Below are positions 60,650 to 64,000 of a DNA stretch of 64,000 nucleotides, piece after piece. Every line of letters starts with the position of its first letter. Positions within the stretch are counted from its first letter, which is position 1. The translations under genes were made by a program, and so were the position numbers. The notes beneath the pieces were generated by a model. That model had not been told where the DNA came from. It did not search any database and was given only the letters and a program-made list of their open reading frames with translations. This DNA comes from Eucalyptus grandis (taxonomy: Eukaryota > Streptophyta > Magnoliopsida > Myrtales > Myrtaceae): contig NC_052613.1 in assembly GCF_016545825.1 (NCBI RefSeq), positions 9,176,001 through 9,240,000 of the forward strand. Direction: 5' to 3'.

Positions 60650-61162
60650 GGATTAATACCCTGAAAAACTCCATACTGGTACACCTGTGACAAATTTACC
60701 CAAAACTATTTTTTTTTATCATGAAAAACTCCAAACCTGGTATATACGCGACAAATTTACCCCAACTAACTATAAAAAACCATAAACTTGTACATTTATG
60801 ACAATTTTACCCTTAACTAATTTATTCGACTGCAAAAAATCTCAAACTGGTACACCTGTGACAAATATACCCTCCACTAAATTGGATTAATACCACAAAA
60901 AAATCACAAAAATTGTAAACTGTGACAAACGGAGCGTAAAATTCCAAATTGGTATACCAATTAACTGTCACATGTCATTTAACTTAATAATTTAACTGTA
61001 AAATTTAATAAAAAATAACAAAGGGTAAATTTGTCATAAGTGTACCGGTTTGAGGTAAATTTATCAAAAATATACCAGTTTGGAGTTTTTGGTGGTCAAA
61101 AAAATAGTTTGAAATAAATTTGTCACAAATGTACCAGTTTGGATTTTTCAGGATATTAACCC
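60650..61162. mobile_element. Mutator-like MITE with 9-bp target duplication (sister 2)
   Basis: AAAACGAAA flanks both sides (60641-60649, 61163-61171). The ends are GGATTAATACCCTGAAAAAC and, inverted, GGGTTAATATCCTGAAAAAT. It aligns along its whole length with 58580-59064, including the ACTAAATTGGATTAATACCA stretch and the GACAAACGGAGCGTAAAA core. The separate target sites show two independent insertions. Confidence 0.85.
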
Positions 61163-61171
61163 AAAACGAAA

Positions 61172-63580
61172 AGTTATATTAAGGTGTCGTTTTCTATCTC
61201 TCTCTCTTTCTTTTTTTTGGGTCATAGGCTTTCTATGTCTATTGGGTGAAAATTCCAAGGTGGCTGTTGCACGTGACGTATGCAATGACGAAAACCAGGT
61301 CATTGAAGAATGGGTAACAAAGTCTCCCTCGTACACAGGGCTGACCCGGTTTATTTTTCATTGAATTTCTTTTCGCAATCTTTTTTTTCCCTATCTTTCT
61401 GTGTGGTATTCAATATATATAATGTCCTCAATTTCTTTCTTTTTTAACCATTATCTAGCTATAGTTTTCTATATTTGAGTACCACGTGATCTAAAGTTAT
61501 AAGACTTGTGATTTAAGCTATCTTATAAATATTGAAAATTGATCATCTTTTCATCATGCATTGTAGGTTGCATTGCTATTTTCTTGCAAATTTCGATCTA
61601 TCCAAAAAAATTTAACGAGTCACTGTAAGATAAATACTATAAATATTTTGATATAATGGTTTGCTCGCTATTTTTGTTCAACAATGTTTTCCATTAGTGC
61701 ATAAAATTTAACATTTGCTTAATGATGCACCAGTGAAAAACCGCCCACATTTTGTGCGTGCACATTAAAAATGAAAAAAAAATTATTATAGAAATAAAAT
61801 CGTGCAATTGTAAATAACTGCTCAATAATAAAATATTCAACCTTAAACTTGAAATTTACAAGAGATTTGTGAGATATAAACAAAGCTATTTATGTGATTT
61901 TGAAATTCCACCTTAGAATTGTCCATGTCAATGCTGGTTAATCGGTCAAAATTGGCTAGACGAGCTCAGCTAATAAAACGTGAAAACAAATTTGGGCTAA
62001 TTAATAAATGAGTAATATGTTTAGGATATTTTTGATATTCTTTTTCTCATGAATATGTACACTTCGATGAACATTAGTTTGAAAAGTCAGAAGACCATAT
62101 AACCTTTTGCATGGAATCGTCATTTTTAAAAATTAACGTTGGATATAACATAGGTTAATCAAATTCAAGGTGGCTAATTTGGTTGGGTTGGAGACCTTCT
62201 TAAATAACAAAATATATGCTCAATTGTTTTTTTCTTTTTCTGGTCAAGGTTGTTTTTCCATCTCAAACCTCGGATTTGTCCCGATGCTTTCGTCGTTTTT
62301 CATTTGTCCCCGTCAATGTCCCATCCACATTTGACCAAAAAAAAAAATGTCCCATCCACATCCCTTTGAATTATTAGATGTACGTACTAGAGTAGGATTT
62401 AAATATCCATTTCCTAATTAAGAAATTCAACTTTTTAATTATTCTTCCTTTACCTCGTCGTGGTAGGATCTCATTCTGCCGCCCTAATCAAACCGATGTT
62501 TTTGCTTCAACTTGAAGTTTTTTTCTTTTTTTTTGCTTGACCAAGATGAGCAAAGAGGTCCACTGAGAGAATTTTCTCATAAAATAATTAAAGACTCTCC
62601 TCGACGATGCCTCAAAGATTAAAACAGACTCGTCCTCGCCCCCACTCCAGATCGAGTCTGCCATGCTTTGATCACTCTCCTCTCCCGTCATATCAAAATC
62701 GTTGCTCATCTCCTCACACATCTATCGTCACAACAAGACCATTGCATAGGGTTAAGGGAAAGAACGAGTCTGGTTGAAACTTTTTTGAGGCATAAAAAAA
62801 GCCGCTTCAAGTCGTAACAAAAACATCAAACTAATTTTCTCTTTGACGTTTGTGTTGGTTTAGACTTGCTGGTTTTGTGCCACTGTTTGGCCTTTTTCTT
62901 TTACCTTGCCCTCGGCTTGATTTTCTTTTACCTTGCCCTCTTTCACTCGTTTTGACTTGTTGTCTTCATGAGTATAAGTTTTTGGGACTGAGTTATTGTG
63001 GTATAGCTATATATAGCTCTTTTGATTTAAAGTCAATATATTTATTATCTTTCAAAAAAAAAAAAAAAAAAACATCAACTAATGAAGTTGGGTGAATGAG
63101 GAGATAAAGAGAGAAAATTTAGAAAGTGGGATTTTCAATTGAATGGTATTTTGGTCCACGACTCAAAGGAGGTGATTATTTAGCAATAAGAGTAGTAAAA
63201 ACATGCATGTTATAGGGCGAGTTTTTCCTCATGGTGAACTTCTAAATAGCGATAAAAATAATCTAGGTGCTACATGGGGTACTCAACCTAATTTTCAACA
63301 AACGCAACGGCCTCTTTACGCATAAAAAAAAAATTAACGGGATTGTACATCGATATAATTATCGAAGATACATGTCATTGAGTAGGAGAGAAAAAGGACC
63401 CACGTCGAAATCACCCTCCAATGGGCAGGGCACGTCAAGGAAAACCACAATCGCGAAGCATGGAAACCTTCGACTTCAAGCCAATAGGATTGAAAACGCG
63501 TTCGATCAAAGATCAACGAAAGTACATCAATAATTATGAGGGAAAACCTTTAGTCCAGTCCATCAAATTACGAAATGTTA
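61172..63580. other. Intergenic, no gene recognised
   Basis: AT-rich. A 77-aa frame on - (62721-62488) with an acidic stretch MSNDFDMTGEESDQSM has no motif I know. Frames at 62850-63095 and 63267-63533 on + also lack support. Confidence 0.35.
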
Positions 63581-63900
63581 CGTCATGTTAGTGTAAAGTT
63601 GTTGTAAAAATACTAATTCAATTCTATATTTTTTTCAATTTTTTCATTGTAGTCCTAAACTTTTGTCAAAATTCCCATTCGGTCATTTTGGCAAATTGTC
63701 GCTAGAAATTGCTGATGCGGCGATCAACAAATTGTTCACATAGAATGATTGATGATGATTGGATGCCACCTTAGCAATTTCCGGTGGTAATTGACTAAAA
63801 AAACTATATTAAAATTTCATGTAAAGCTCTATGACTATATAGCAAAATTGAAAAATTTTGTACTAAATTATCATCCGCACAATAGATTTAGAACTAATCA
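63580..63900. mobile_element. Degraded Mutator-like MITE
   Basis: AGTCCTAAACTTTTG, GGTCATTTTGGCAAATTG and, inverted later, GAAATTGCTAAGGTGGCATC and GTACTAAATT words give the same arm plan as the 6779-7803 and 9880-10340 elements. Boundaries and target duplication are not clear. Confidence 0.4.
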
Positions 63901-64000
63901 TATAATTATCCCCGTTAGCATCCTCCCAAAAAAAAATCGAATAAGCTTATAAGTTTAGATTATATAATATCCGTGCTGTCCCTCACCAAATCTTGCGGAC

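Noticed and set aside
62488..62721. 77-aa acidic frame on -
   Set aside because: Single short frame without recognised homology. It may be chance in AT-rich DNA.

Overview
The window is nuclear DNA of a flowering plant. The genes are spliced with GT-AG introns, plant-specific families are present (B3/DUF313, VQ, BEE-type bHLH, a DUF26-clade kinase), and the space between genes is AT-rich and full of small transposons. A woody eudicot, perhaps Myrtales, is my guess from the character of the repeats; the sequence does not prove it.

Seven genes can be supported. On the + strand: a one-domain B3 (DUF313) protein (1770-2336), a VQ-motif protein (16161-16937) and 40S ribosomal protein eS7 (44391-45700, five coding exons plus a 5'-UTR intron). 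On the - strand: a nine-exon DUF639 membrane protein (22887-18646), a six-exon BEE1/BEE3-type bHLH factor (30214-28945), a nine-exon M50B-like membrane protein with HEASH (50411-47953) and a five-exon receptor-like cytoplasmic kinase (57397-54601). I built the exon chains by hand. Each spliced multi-exon gene closes in frame (eS7 191 aa, DUF639 693 aa, bHLH 261 aa, M50-like 233 aa, kinase 398 aa). The genes are unrelated neighbours, not a pathway or cluster.

Region by region: 1-3.8 kb holds the B3 gene. 3.8-10.3 kb is a pile of nested transposons, including two Mutator-like MITEs with exact 9-bp target duplications, a long inverted repeat and a LINE RNase H remnant. 11.6-15.5 kb is a block present two to three times just upstream of the VQ gene, one copy of which was split later by a Harbinger-type MITE. 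18.6-22.9 kb is the DUF639 gene, with a 108-bp tandem duplication across its first exon/intron border. 23-37 kb holds the bHLH gene and repeats. 37.5-43.3 kb is a composite segment: about eight units of a roughly 440-bp tandem repeat, a dead NBS-LRR fragment and a Copia-type LTR, lying between two inverted ends of one MITE family. 43.4-57.4 kb holds eS7, the M50-like gene and the kinase. 57.7-64 kb is a second transposon pile with two sister MITEs, a SINE-like piece and a 5'-truncated LINE with an intact target duplication.

I saw no CRISPR array, operon, defence island, rRNA or tRNA gene, and none is expected here. No wholly new biological system is evident. The best leads are the composite 37.5-43.3 kb segment, the duplicated splice donor of the DUF639 gene, and a GC-rich palindromic core shared by several MITE families.
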